DNA from: Oscillospiraceae bacterium
Lineage (GTDB): Bacteria > Bacillota > Clostridia > Oscillospirales > Ruminococcaceae
Reading direction: 5' to 3'
Assembly: GCA_017460835.1 (NCBI GenBank)
Contig: JAFUAD010000012.1
Coordinates: forward strand, 1-64,000
DNA: 64,000 bases
A program made the position numbers and the translations under genes. The notes beneath the pieces are model-generated. The model made no database searches, had not been told where the DNA came from, and worked only from the letters and a program-made list of their open reading frames with translations. Of this stretch, positions 15,011-23,762 are shown piece by piece; positions within the stretch are counted from its first letter, which is position 1; each line of letters starts with the position of its first letter.

Positions 15011-16194
15011 CAGCGTTTGCCTCCCTTCCGTTTTTTCTGCGATTTGGATTTCTGCTTTTCGGCGGGCTTCTCAGCGGGCGCTTCCTCCTCAGCCGGTGCT
15101 TCCGGTTCGGAATCCGCCTCCGGCTTCTCCTGCTCGGCGGTCTGCTCCTCTGCTTCAGAATTCTCCGCCTCGGCGGCAGCCTTTGCAGCGGCCTCCTCCG
15201 CCTCACGCGCAGCATCCATCTCCCGCCCGAGCTCCTCAAAGGCCTCGTCACTGGTCTGCTTCGGTGTCGGGGCGGTCAGCTTGACGAACGCCTCCTCAAG
15301 GCTCGGCTTCTCGGTCGCGATCTCCAGCACCATGCAGTCTGCGGCGAGCAGCGCGGTCATCAGCGGCTTGCGGACCTCATCCGATTCCACCTCAACGGTA
15401 AAGGCATTCACGCCGACGGAGTCATACTCGACCTCCTCGATCTTCACAACGCCCTTTGTTTCGCGGATGATATCCGTCACCTTCATGATCTCACCCTCGA
15501 CCTTCATGCGCAGCTTCAGCGAGCCCTGTACGCTCGCCTCGATGTTCGCGATCGTATCGACGGCGCGGATCTGTCCCTTGTTGATGATGACGACGCGCTC
15601 GCAGACCGCAGTCACCTCAGCGAGGATATGGGTCGAAAATATAATAGTATGGTCGCGCGCGAGATCCTGAATCAGATGCCGCACCTCGATCACCTGCGTC
15701 GGGTCAAGGCCGACCGTCGGCTCGTCCAGAATCAGGAACTTCGGGGTTCCGAGCAGTGCCTGTGCAAAGCCGACACGCTGGCGGTAGCCCTTTGAGAGAT
15801 TGCCGATCACGCGCTTCTGCACATCGGTGATGCGCAGGCGCTCCATTGCATCCTCGACCTGCTTTTTCCGCTCGCCGCGCGGAACGCGCTTGAGCCCCGC
15901 GGCAAAATACAGATAATCGCGGACGCGCATCTCCGGATAGACCGGGGGAAGCTCCGGCAGATAGCCGATCCGCTTCTTGACCTCCATCGGCTGCTTTGCG
16001 ATGTCATAGCCGTCCACCAGCACGGTGCCGGAGGTCGAGGGCAGACATCCCGTGATCATGTTCATCGTCGTGGATTTCCCGGCGCCGTTGGGGCCCAGAA
16101 AGCCCAGAACCTCATGATCGTTGACCGTAAAGGAAATATCCAGAACAGCAGGGTGGCTGCCGTAGAACTTTGTCAGATTTTTGATTTCTACCAT
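15010..16194 (-). CDS. GldA-like ABC ATPase with a charged C-terminal tail
   Basis: The start is ATG at 16194 (MVEIKNLTKFYG), giving 394 residues. Walker A is GPNGAGKSTTMNM near 38, the signature is LSKGYRQRVG, Walker B is FLILDEPTVGLD, and the switch region is IIFSTHI. ATPase plus C-terminal regulatory region spans about 310 residues. The last 85 residues are a low-complexity Ala/Glu-rich stretch ending in a Lys/Arg-rich tail (KSQKKRKGGKR), which is not part of the usual family. First gene of a four-gene operon. GAAAGGGG lies 14 bp upstream, a loose spacing; ATG at 16224 is an alternative. Confidence 0.87.
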   Translation of the reverse strand: MVEIKNLTKFYGSHPAVLDISFTVNDHEVLGFLGPNGAGKSTTMNMITGCLPSTSGTVLVDGYDIAKQPMEVKKRIGYLPELPPVYPEMRVRDYLYFAAGLKRVPRGERKKQVEDAMERLRITDVQKRVIGNLSKGYRQRVGFAQALLGTPKFLILDEPTVGLDPTQVIEVRHLIQDLARDHTIIFSTHILAEVTAVCERVVIINKGQIRAVDTIANIEASVQGSLKLRMKVEGEIMKVTDIIRETKGVVKIEEVEYDSVGVNAFTVEVESDEVRKPLMTALLAADCMVLEIATEKPSLEEAFVKLTAPTPKQTSDEAFEELGREMDAAREAEEAAAKAAAEAENSEAEEQTAEQEKPEADSEPEAPAEEEAPAEKPAEKQKSKSQKKRKGGKR

Positions 16195-16496
16195 AATCGC
16201 TGCAATGCCCCTTTCGTTAGACATAGTACATTTTATTATCGCAAAATAATATGAACGTGGTGTGAACAAATCATTTCGTAAATATGAATCTGTGCAGATC
16301 AACGCTGCTATCCACATGATAGCAGATTCCTGTGACGGTTTTGTGTCAGCGCGCTGAAAGCTGACCTGAGCCGCCGCGCAAAATCGGGAAAATGCCCGCT
16401 GAAAATTGTGCTTAGCAAGATGCACAAATTTCCGGATTCCGATTTGTGGAAAGCTCCGAAAAGCCCGCGGATCGCCCCCAGTTTGTTCCCAAAGCC

Positions 16497-16525
16497 TTGA
16501 CAAAGTTCCTGAAATTCATTATAAT
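16497..16525 (+). promoter_or_regulatory. Consensus sigma-A promoter of the GH48 gene
   Basis: TTGACA (16497-16502) and TATAAT (16520-16525) are separated by 17 bp, a perfect consensus pair. Transcription should start near 16532. The ATG is at 16836, so the leader is about 300 nt long. Confidence 0.9.
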
Positions 16526-16531
16526 GAAAAC

Positions 16532-16835
16532 AAGATACTGTATCAGTGTGCAGTTTTGAAGCATTCTGCGCAGTCTGCGCTGAAAAGGACGGCAATTTCG
16601 CCGCTCCCGCTCAGGATCGCCCCGGAACGGATGCCGGGGATGCAGAGCACGCAGCATGCGAAAAATCCCGCACTGACACAGAATCGGCAGTCGTCGCATT
16701 TGCACGGGCGGCGCACTGACGTAATGATCTGCCCGGCTGCTTCACGGGCTGCCGTGTGATTGTACCGCGCGATGACACGGACGTGCAAGGGGAAGAAGCA
16801 AAATCAACTTCAATTCTACGAGAGGGGAAAAAAGA
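16532..16835 (+). promoter_or_regulatory. Long 5' leader of the GH48 mRNA
   Basis: About 300 nt lie between the predicted transcription start and the GH48 ATG. It contains short GC-rich palindromes but no riboswitch class I recognise and no clear terminator. A strong GAGAGGGG site stands about 9 nt before the ATG. The upstream part, 16195-16496, carries no gene and serves as the upstream region of the GldA-like operon. Confidence 0.45.
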
Positions 16836-19355
16836 ATGCTATTCAAGAAGAACAGAGCGATCCTTGCAGCTGTTTTGGCATCTGCAATGGCATCCAGTGT
16901 GCTGATGTCAATCGGCGCATCTGCAGTCGGCACGACCGCTCCGCGTACCAAGGAAGAGAAGTACGGCACGGATACCTATGCCGAGCGCTTCATGTCCATG
17001 TACCAGGATGTCCTCGTTGACGGCCAGAAGAACGGCTACCTCAGCGACACCAACGTCGCTTCCGGCGGCTTCGGCGTACCGTATCACTCGGTCGAAGAGC
17101 TGATCTGCGAGGCTCCGGACTACGGTCATGAGACCACATCTGAGGCGATGTCCTACATCGTCTGGATCGCAGCAATGCACGACAACATCGCAAAGAAGGG
17201 CGACGTTGCAGGCACCTCTACCGGCGACCTCGCAAAGGCATGGGCTACTCTGGAAGCACTGATCCCGGATAAGAGCCAGCAGACCGGCTTCTGGTCCAAG
17301 TCTGAGCTCTCCGCTCAGGTTGCTGAGGAGCATCCGCACAACATCGGCGACTATCCGTCTGAGGGTAATCAGTCGAATGTCGGTAAGAACCCGATCCACT
17401 CCCAGCTCACCTCCGCTTACAGCTCTGAGGGCAGAGAGTATCTGCTCCACTGGCTCGCAGACGTCGATGACTGGTATGGCTTCGGCGGTTCCGCTCAGGG
17501 AACAAAGGGCAAGCTGACCTTCATCAACACCTTCCAGCGCGGCGACCAGGAATCCTGCTTCGAGACGATTCCGCATCCGTCGATCGAAACGCTGGAGTAC
17601 GGCAACTCCAAGCAGGGCATGAAGTTTGCGTTCCAGGCTGAGACTGCAAAGTCCTGGTCCTACACAAACGCTCCTGACGCAGAAGACCGTGCAATCCAGG
17701 CTGTATACGCTGCAAACCGCTGGGGCGTCGGCGTTGATTCCGTCAGCTCCAAGGCCGGTATGATGGGCGATATGTGCCGTAACGACATGTTCGACAAGTA
17801 CTACAAGACCATCGGCTGCCAGAGCTATACCGCTGATTCCAACGGCGGCGGCCTCGACGGCCAGCACTTCCTCATGAGCTGGTACACCGCATGGGGCGGC
17901 GCAGCAGACGGCGCATGGGCATGGCAGATCGGCTGCTCGCACTCTCACCAGTTCTATCAGAACCCGCTCGCAGCTTACGGCCTGCTCTATGATTCCGGCC
18001 TGAAGGGCGGCATGAAGTCCTCCGGCGCACAGAAGGACTATGAGGATTCTCTCAAGACTCAGCTCGAGTTCTATCTGTGGCTCCAGTCTGCTGACGGCCC
18101 GTTCGCCGGCGGCTGCACCAACTGCTGGGACGGCATCTATGCACCGTATCCGTCCGGCGTTCCGCTCTTTAACAAGATGGCTTACATCGAGCATCCTGTT
18201 TATGCTGACCCGGGCTCCAATGCATGGACCGGTAACCAGTTCTGGGCAACCCAGCGTCTCGCTGAGCTGTACTATGTTGTCAAGTGCGTCGATAAGGGCG
18301 CAAACGGCTCTAACATCAAGCCGGGCGGCCTGAGCATTGAAAAGTGCCTCGAGACCCTGCTCGACAAGTGGGTTGAGTTCTTTGTCACCAACACTGAGAT
18401 CGACGCAAACGGCGACTTCTCCGTTCCGTCCAACCTGACATGGTCCGGCAAGCCGGCATCCTGGACCGGTACCTACAGTGAGTCTGCTAACAGCAGCCTG
18501 CACGCTACCGTCTCCGGCATGGGCAACACCGACCTCGGCTGCGCGAACTCCTATGCAAATACCCTGATCTACTACGCAAAGGCAAAGGGCGTTGAGGCTT
18601 CCGGCGTTGTCGAGGAAGGCTCCACACTTCCGGAAAAGGCTCTCTACACCGCACAGCAGCTCATGGACCGCAGCTGGGCGAACGGCCGTGACGATATCGG
18701 TATGACCCGTATCGACCACAACGGCAGCCTTGCCCGTATCTGGGATCAGACTGTTTATGTCCCGTCCGGTTCTTCCGGTACTTATCCGTATGGCTACACC
18801 GTTCAGAGCGGCGCGAAGTTCATCGACATCCGTCCGATGTATAAGGATCTCGAGGGCTACGACGATCTGTATGCGGCATATGAGAAGGATAAGGCAAACG
18901 GCGCTGCAATCGTCGAGGTTGCAACTGCCGGCACCAACGCCACCAACGAGTACGGCGCAAACTGCGCAACCAACAGCGATTCCTTCAAGGAAGTCGCAAA
19001 GGTTGACCTTGCATACCACAGATTCTGGCATGCAGGTGACGTTCTGATGGCTCTCGGTACCATGTACGAGCTGTATCCGGATGTCACTCCGTCCGATTCT
19101 GAGAAGACTCAGACCGATGTTGACTGGGGCAACGTGGACTGCTCCCAAGAAGCTACGATTGAACTGCGTGTTAACGTTCTTGATGCTGTTATGCTCGCTC
19201 GTATTGCTTCTGAGGACACGGACACCGGCGTTACGGCACAGGGCAAGCTGAATGCTGACGTTGAGTACGACGGCAACATCAAGTCCAACGACCTGACCAA
19301 GCTGCTGAAGTACCTCGCAGGCTCCATTCCGTACAGCGATCTCGGCGACCAGTAA
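16836..19355 (+). CDS. GH48 cellulase (reducing-end cellobiohydrolase) with dockerin
   Basis: The 839-residue secreted enzyme releases cellobiose from cellulose chain ends and is usually the main exocellulase of a cellulosome. Residues 1-31 are a signal peptide. The GH48 domain spans about 40-745; the family hallmark EAPDYGHETTSEA contains the general acid Glu99. The C-terminal 80 residues are a dockerin; its second calcium loop (DVEYDGNIKSND) is canonical, but the first is stretched by an insert between VDC and VNVLD. That module is nearly identical in DNA to the one in the GH9 gene. Transcription is from a consensus promoter through a long leader. Codon use is strongly biased, as in highly expressed genes. 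Confidence 0.95.
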   Translation: MLFKKNRAILAAVLASAMASSVLMSIGASAVGTTAPRTKEEKYGTDTYAERFMSMYQDVLVDGQKNGYLSDTNVASGGFGVPYHSVEELICEAPDYGHETTSEAMSYIVWIAAMHDNIAKKGDVAGTSTGDLAKAWATLEALIPDKSQQTGFWSKSELSAQVAEEHPHNIGDYPSEGNQSNVGKNPIHSQLTSAYSSEGREYLLHWLADVDDWYGFGGSAQGTKGKLTFINTFQRGDQESCFETIPHPSIETLEYGNSKQGMKFAFQAETAKSWSYTNAPDAEDRAIQAVYAANRWGVGVDSVSSKAGMMGDMCRNDMFDKYYKTIGCQSYTADSNGGGLDGQHFLMSWYTAWGGAADGAWAWQIGCSHSHQFYQNPLAAYGLLYDSGLKGGMKSSGAQKDYEDSLKTQLEFYLWLQSADGPFAGGCTNCWDGIYAPYPSGVPLFNKMAYIEHPVYADPGSNAWTGNQFWATQRLAELYYVVKCVDKGANGSNIKPGGLSIEKCLETLLDKWVEFFVTNTEIDANGDFSVPSNLTWSGKPASWTGTYSESANSSLHATVSGMGNTDLGCANSYANTLIYYAKAKGVEASGVVEEGSTLPEKALYTAQQLMDRSWANGRDDIGMTRIDHNGSLARIWDQTVYVPSGSSGTYPYGYTVQSGAKFIDIRPMYKDLEGYDDLYAAYEKDKANGAAIVEVATAGTNATNEYGANCATNSDSFKEVAKVDLAYHRFWHAGDVLMALGTMYELYPDVTPSDSEKTQTDVDWGNVDCSQEATIELRVNVLDAVMLARIASEDTDTGVTAQGKLNADVEYDGNIKSNDLTKLLKYLAGSIPYSDLGDQ
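19116..19355 (+). repeat. Dockerin-coding segment duplicated in the GH9 gene
   Basis: These 240 bp align without gaps to the reverse complement of 47808-48047. By hand count 9 bases differ; only one changes an amino acid (Ile/Val). The match begins at the Asp-Val-Asp-Trp before the dockerin and runs to the stop codon. Confidence 0.92.
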
Positions 19356-19402
19356 TCACTGAAATCTGAGATTACGGTTCCAATCAGAAACTGAATCAAA
19401 AA

Positions 19403-19431
19403 CCGCCGGTTCCCGCTTTGGGAGCCGGCGG
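19403..19431. terminator. Bidirectional terminator between GH48 and the MATE gene
   Basis: A 12-bp stem (one G-T) pairs 19403-19414 with 19420-19431. On the minus strand it is followed by five T, a good end for the MATE transcript. On the plus strand the tail CTTTCTGTATT is weaker but may end GH48. Confidence 0.8.
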
Positions 19432-19445
19432 CTTTCTGTATTCTG

Positions 19446-20789
19446 TTATTCCTGCGCATCCTCGCGCAGGCCGCGCCATGCGCCGAAATGATAAAACGTG
19501 ATCGAAAGAACCGTCGCGACCGTCCAGCCGATCGGCCATGCAATCCAGATTCCCGTCGCGCCGAAGCGCATCGACAGCAGCTTCGCAAGCACCACGCGCA
19601 GCACCAGATCGGTGAAGGTCGCCGCCATGAATTTGCCCATCATATTCGAGCCGCGCAGAACGCCGTCCGTCACGAGCTTCAGCGCCGCGATAAAATAAAA
19701 CGGGGCGACAATCCGCAGGAAGATAACGCCGGTATCGAGCGCCGTTCCGTTCGGCGATTCGAGGAAAAACGCGACCAGATACCGCCCGCAGAGGAGGTAC
19801 AGCGCACAGAGCGGCACGGTCAATGCCCAGACGAGCTTCAGCCCGGCGCGGTGTCCCTGCCGGATGCGCGCCAGCCTGCCCGCGCCGAGATTCTGCGCGG
19901 TGAAGTTTGAAACGCCGTTCGCCAGCGTCGTAAATGACGTAATTACGAGGTTATTCAGCTTTACACCGGCGGAGTATCCCGCGATGACGCCCGAGCCGAA
20001 ATCGTTGATGACACTCTGAATCACGATATTGCCGACGGAAATAAAGCTCTGCTGCATCATGCTCGGAATCGCGATAAATGCGATCCGGCGGAGCAAATGC
20101 GCGGAAAACAGCGGCGTGCGACCCTCGGTTTTGATCTGCGTGAGCCGCCGAAACACGAACACGAGCGCGAGCACGCAGCTAATGCCCTGACAGATCAGCG
20201 TCGCCCATGCGACACCCGCGACGCCCATGTGAAACGCCTTCACAAACAGAATGTCCGCGCCGATATTCGCGACGGACGAGCACGCCAGAAACCAGAACGG
20301 CGTTTTGGAATCGCCGAGCGCGGAAAAAATGCCGTTTGCGACGTTGTAAAAGAACACGAACGGGATGCTCCAGATGTAAATGCGGAGGTAGAGCTCGGAG
20401 TCCGCGAAAATGTCGTCGGGCGTGTGAATCAGCCGGAGCAGCGCCCCGCTGCACAGCAGCCCCGCGGTCATCAGCACCGCGCAGAGCACTGCCGTCGCGA
20501 TTATCGTCGTATATACGGCGGTTTTCAGGTCTCGGTGACGCTTCGCGCCGAAAAGCTGCGAGACCGTCACCGAGCAGCCGATGTTGCAGCCGAACGCAAA
20601 TGCAATGAAAATCAGCGTGATCTCGTAGCTGTTGCCGACCGCCGCAAGCGCCTGCTCGCCGATGTACCGCCCGGCGACAAAGCTGTCCGCGAGATTGTAA
20701 AGCTGCTGGAAGATCACGCTTCCGAACAGCGGCAGGCAAAAGCGCCGCAGCACCGTATCCGGCCTTCCGACTGTCAAATCCTTGTTCAT
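19446..20789 (-). CDS. MATE family efflux transporter
   Basis: This 447-residue protein has twelve predicted membrane helices in two similar halves, as in the MATE drug/Na+ antiporter family. The N terminus (LRRFCLPLFGSVIFQQLYNLADSFVAGRYIG) is typical: a helix followed by the QLYNLAD-F motif. The second half begins at about residue 230 with an equivalent QQSFISVGNIVIQ. It probably exports cationic drugs or metabolites. It has its own consensus promoter and a terminator on each side, so it is monocistronic. Ribosome site AAGAGGC. Confidence 0.9.
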   Translation of the reverse strand: MNKDLTVGRPDTVLRRFCLPLFGSVIFQQLYNLADSFVAGRYIGEQALAAVGNSYEITLIFIAFAFGCNIGCSVTVSQLFGAKRHRDLKTAVYTTIIATAVLCAVLMTAGLLCSGALLRLIHTPDDIFADSELYLRIYIWSIPFVFFYNVANGIFSALGDSKTPFWFLACSSVANIGADILFVKAFHMGVAGVAWATLICQGISCVLALVFVFRRLTQIKTEGRTPLFSAHLLRRIAFIAIPSMMQQSFISVGNIVIQSVINDFGSGVIAGYSAGVKLNNLVITSFTTLANGVSNFTAQNLGAGRLARIRQGHRAGLKLVWALTVPLCALYLLCGRYLVAFFLESPNGTALDTGVIFLRIVAPFYFIAALKLVTDGVLRGSNMMGKFMAATFTDLVLRVVLAKLLSMRFGATGIWIAWPIGWTVATVLSITFYHFGAWRGLREDAQE

Positions 20790-20829
20790 CTATGTGCCTC
20801 TTTTCCGGCAATCGCAATTGCCAAAGAGC

Positions 20830-20858
20830 ATTTTAGCACATTTTTCCCGGTTTGTCAA
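20830..20858 (-). promoter_or_regulatory. Sigma-A promoter of the MATE gene
   Basis: On the minus strand TTGACA (20853-20858) and TAAAAT (20830-20835) are 17 bp apart. The start of transcription would be about 35 nt before the ATG at 20789. Confidence 0.85.
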
Positions 20859-20863
20859 GGCGC

Positions 20864-20902
20864 AAAAAACGGAGCATCACTCCCCGGTGATGCTCCGTTT
20901 TT
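20864..20902. terminator. Terminator between rpsU and the MATE gene
   Basis: A perfect 11-bp stem (20870-20880 with 20887-20897), extendable into the flanking A and T runs, has a 6-nt loop. It has six A on one side and five T on the other, so it works in both directions. It ends the rpsU transcript. Confidence 0.92.
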
Positions 20903-20980
20903 GTTCATTCATCCTGTCATACGGGACGAGTGCGCTTTTGCGTGCTGATTGCGCACGCCTCAGAACGACTCCCGATGCGA

Positions 20981-21154
20981 TCAGAACTTGCGCTTACGAG
21001 CTGCTTCAGACTTCTTCTTGCGCTTTACGGAAGGCTTTTCATAATGCTCACGCTTCCGAACTTCAGCGATCACGCCGTCTTTTGCGCAAGAACGCTTGAA
21101 ACGCTTCAAAGCGGTGTCCAAGGACTCGTTCTTACCAACGCGTACTTCTGCCAC
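20981..21154 (-). CDS. rpsU: Small ribosomal subunit protein bS21
   Basis: The 57-residue basic protein matches bS21: [50 protein letters not shown]. The start is taken as GTG at 21154, because GGGAGGG lies 8 bp before it and the length then fits the family. An in-frame ATG at 21178 overlaps that ribosome site and is unlikely. It has its own consensus promoter (21250-21278) and terminator. bS21 helps initiation on the 30S subunit. Confidence 0.93.
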   Translation of the reverse strand: MAEVRVGKNESLDTALKRFKRSCAKDGVIAEVRKREHYEKPSVKRKKKSEAARKRKF

Positions 21155-21249
21155 GAATTTTTCCCTCCCTTTGTCCATCGACAGAGGCTATCTATAAAGA
21201 CGCATCCTGCAAAAGATGCTCCTTATAAGCATTGTGTCCATATAGGTAT

Positions 21250-21278
21250 ATTGTATCACAGATTATACGATTTGTCAA
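21250..21278 (-). promoter_or_regulatory. Sigma-A promoter of rpsU
   Basis: On the minus strand TTGACA (21273-21278) and TACAAT (21250-21255) are 17 bp apart. The leader is about 90 nt and contains a small GCATC/GATGC hairpin near 21195-21215. Confidence 0.88.
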
Positions 21279-21317
21279 GCAAATTTTGCCTGAGAGGCTA
21301 ATTCCGCTTGCTTTTCG

Positions 21318-23723
21318 TTAATTTGCTACAAAATTCAGCAGCTTATTTTGTACATAAATCCGCTTCCGGATCGTCTTTCCGGCAAGCGCCTCCTGCACCT
21401 TCGGATCCTCCGCCGCAAGTGCTGCGACGGTCTCCTCATCCGCGCCCTGCGGGATCATCAGCTTTGCCTTGATCTTGCCGCAGAGCTGCACGACGATCTC
21501 GACCTCATCCTCGATGCAGAGCGCCGGATCGAACGAAACCCACTCCTGCTCATTCAGGATGCCGAAGCCCATTTTCTCAAAGAGCTCCTCGGTGACATGC
21601 GGCGCAAACGGATTCAGCAGAATCAGCAGCGTGCGGTACTCCGCCCTTGTGACGCTGCCGGTCGCATAGATCTCATTGACCAGCGTCATCATCGCGGCAA
21701 TCGCGGTATTGAACTTCAGCCCCTCGATATCCTCCGAGACCTTGCGGATGGTCTTGTGCATCTTTGTCTGCATCTCCGGGCGGTAGCTGTCGCCGTCGGT
21801 GACAATATCCTGCATCGCCCAGATTCTGTCCACGAAGCGCTTGCAGCCCCTGACGCTGTTCTCGCTCCACGGCGCTGCCTTTTCGTAGTCGCCCATGAAC
21901 AGGACATACAGCCGCAGGACGTCTGCGCCGTACTGATCGACGACGTCGTTCGGGTCGATGACATTGCCCTTTGATTTGGACATCTTGTCGCCGTCCGGGC
22001 CGAGAATCAGGCCCTGCGCGGTGCGCTTTGCATAGGGCTCCGGTGTCGGCACAACGCCGATATCGTAGAGGAACTTATGCCAGAAGCGGGAATAGATCAT
22101 GTGTCTTGTGACATGCTCCATGCCGCCGTTGTACCAGTCAACCGGCATCCAGTATTTCAGCGCGTCCATATCCGCGAGGCACTTGTCGTTGGTCGGGTCA
22201 CAGTAGCGCAGGAAATACCACGAGGAGCCCGCCCACTGCGGCATGGTATCGGTCTCGCGCTTTGCCTTGCCGCCGCACTTGGGACAGGTGCAGTTCACGA
22301 AGGAATCGAGCTTTGCGAGCGGCGATTCGCCGTCTGTGCCCGGCTCGAAGTTCTCGACCGGCGGCAGTCTCAGCGGCAGCTCCTCATAGGGAACCGCGAC
22401 AATGCCGCAGTCCGGGCAGTGAACCAGCGGAATCGGCTCGCCCCAGTATCTCTGACGGTTGAACGCCCAGTCCTTCATCTTATACTGCACGCCCGCTTCG
22501 CCGCAGCCCTTTCTCTCCAGAACGGTCAGCACCTTCGCGATCGAATCCTTCTTGTTGGTCAGGCCGTTCAGCTCATCGGAGTTGACCATTTCGCCGTCGC
22601 CGGTGTATGCCTCCTTCGAGATGTCGCCGCCCTTGATGACCTCAATGATGTCGATGCCGAATTTCTTTGCGAATTCGTAGTCTCTCTGGTCATGCGCCGG
22701 CACCGCCATAATCGCGCCGGTACCGTAGCCCATCATGACATAATCGGAAATATAGATCGGGATTTCCTTGCCGGTCAGCGGATTGATCGCGGTCAGCCCG
22801 TCAATGCGCACGCCGGTCTTGTCCTTGACAAGCTGTGTGCGCTCAAACTCGGTTTTCTTTGCGCATTCCGCACGGTAGGCGTCCAACTCGTCGATATTCG
22901 CGATCGCGCTGCGGTATTTCTGAATCATCGGATGCTCCGGCGCCATGACCATGAAGGTCACGCCGTAGAGCGTATCCGGTCTTGTCGTGTAGATGCGGAG
23001 CTGCTCGTCCTGCTCCTTGATTTTGAAATTCACAAATGCACCGGTCGATTTGCCGATCCAGTTCTGCTGCTGCAATTTGATATTCGGGAGATAATCGACG
23101 GTCTCCAGACCCTCCAGCAGCTTGTCGGCATACTCGGTAATGCGGAGATACCAGACCTCCTTGGTCTTCTGCACGATATCGCTGTGGCAGACATCGCACT
23201 TGCCGCCCTGAGAGTCCTCATTGGACAGCACGACCTTACAGCTCGGGCAGTAATTGACCAGCGTCTTGTCGCGGAACACCAGCCCGTGCTCGAACATCTT
23301 GAGGAAGATCCACTGCGTCCATTTGTAATAGCCCTCCTCGGTCGTATCGACGACACGCGACCAGTCGAACGAAAAGCCGACGCGCTTTAGCTGTCCGGTG
23401 AACTTTTTGATGTTCTCATCGGTCACCTGTCTGGGGTGTACGCCGGTCTTGATCGCGGTGTTTTCGGTCGGCAGGCCGTAGGCGTCAAAGCCGATCGGGA
23501 ACAGGACATTGTAGCCCTGCATCCGGCGCTTTCTGCTGACGACCTCAAGACCCGAATACGCCTTGATGTGTCCGACATGCATGCCGTGGCCGGAGGGATA
23601 CGGGAACTCGACCAGCGCATAGAACTTCGGCTTTGTATAGTCGTTCTGTGCGCGGAAGGTCTCGTGCGCCTCCCAGTACGCCTGCCATTTTTTTTCAACC
23701 TCAGAGAACTGATATTCCTGCAT
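21318..23723 (-). CDS. leuS: Leucyl-tRNA synthetase
   Basis: The 801-residue class I synthetase charges tRNA-Leu. The HIGH motif is PSGHGMHVGHIKAYSG near residue 45; KMSKS is GDKMSKSKGN near 575. The CP1 editing domain spans roughly 220-410, with the editing-site TTRPDTLYGVTF at its start. Zinc ligands are visible (CPSCKVVL...CDVCHS). ATG at 23723 is chosen (GAGG about 10 bp upstream); a TTG seven codons earlier is in frame but poorer. It is the last gene of the long minus-strand series, 39 bp after the preceding stop. No T-box leader is seen. Confidence 0.97.
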   Translation of the reverse strand: MQEYQFSEVEKKWQAYWEAHETFRAQNDYTKPKFYALVEFPYPSGHGMHVGHIKAYSGLEVVSRKRRMQGYNVLFPIGFDAYGLPTENTAIKTGVHPRQVTDENIKKFTGQLKRVGFSFDWSRVVDTTEEGYYKWTQWIFLKMFEHGLVFRDKTLVNYCPSCKVVLSNEDSQGGKCDVCHSDIVQKTKEVWYLRITEYADKLLEGLETVDYLPNIKLQQQNWIGKSTGAFVNFKIKEQDEQLRIYTTRPDTLYGVTFMVMAPEHPMIQKYRSAIANIDELDAYRAECAKKTEFERTQLVKDKTGVRIDGLTAINPLTGKEIPIYISDYVMMGYGTGAIMAVPAHDQRDYEFAKKFGIDIIEVIKGGDISKEAYTGDGEMVNSDELNGLTNKKDSIAKVLTVLERKGCGEAGVQYKMKDWAFNRQRYWGEPIPLVHCPDCGIVAVPYEELPLRLPPVENFEPGTDGESPLAKLDSFVNCTCPKCGGKAKRETDTMPQWAGSSWYFLRYCDPTNDKCLADMDALKYWMPVDWYNGGMEHVTRHMIYSRFWHKFLYDIGVVPTPEPYAKRTAQGLILGPDGDKMSKSKGNVIDPNDVVDQYGADVLRLYVLFMGDYEKAAPWSENSVRGCKRFVDRIWAMQDIVTDGDSYRPEMQTKMHKTIRKVSEDIEGLKFNTAIAAMMTLVNEIYATGSVTRAEYRTLLILLNPFAPHVTEELFEKMGFGILNEQEWVSFDPALCIEDEVEIVVQLCGKIKAKLMIPQGADEETVAALAAEDPKVQEALAGKTIRKRIYVQNKLLNFVAN

Positions 23724-23762
23724 TTGATAAAACCTCGCTTTCAAAGGATTGGATAAACAGTG

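Noticed and set aside
16532..16835. A c-di-GMP or other riboswitch in the GH48 leader
   Set aside because: I looked for the conserved core of common riboswitches and saw none. A model search would be needed.
16908..19148. A 746-residue minus-strand frame opposite GH48
   Set aside because: Antisense shadow of GH48, again from codon bias; no recognisable protein.
23724..23762. A T-box before leuS or metG
   Set aside because: The leuS gap is only 39 bp and the metG upstream region lacks the T-box consensus and a terminator before the gene. Neither fits.
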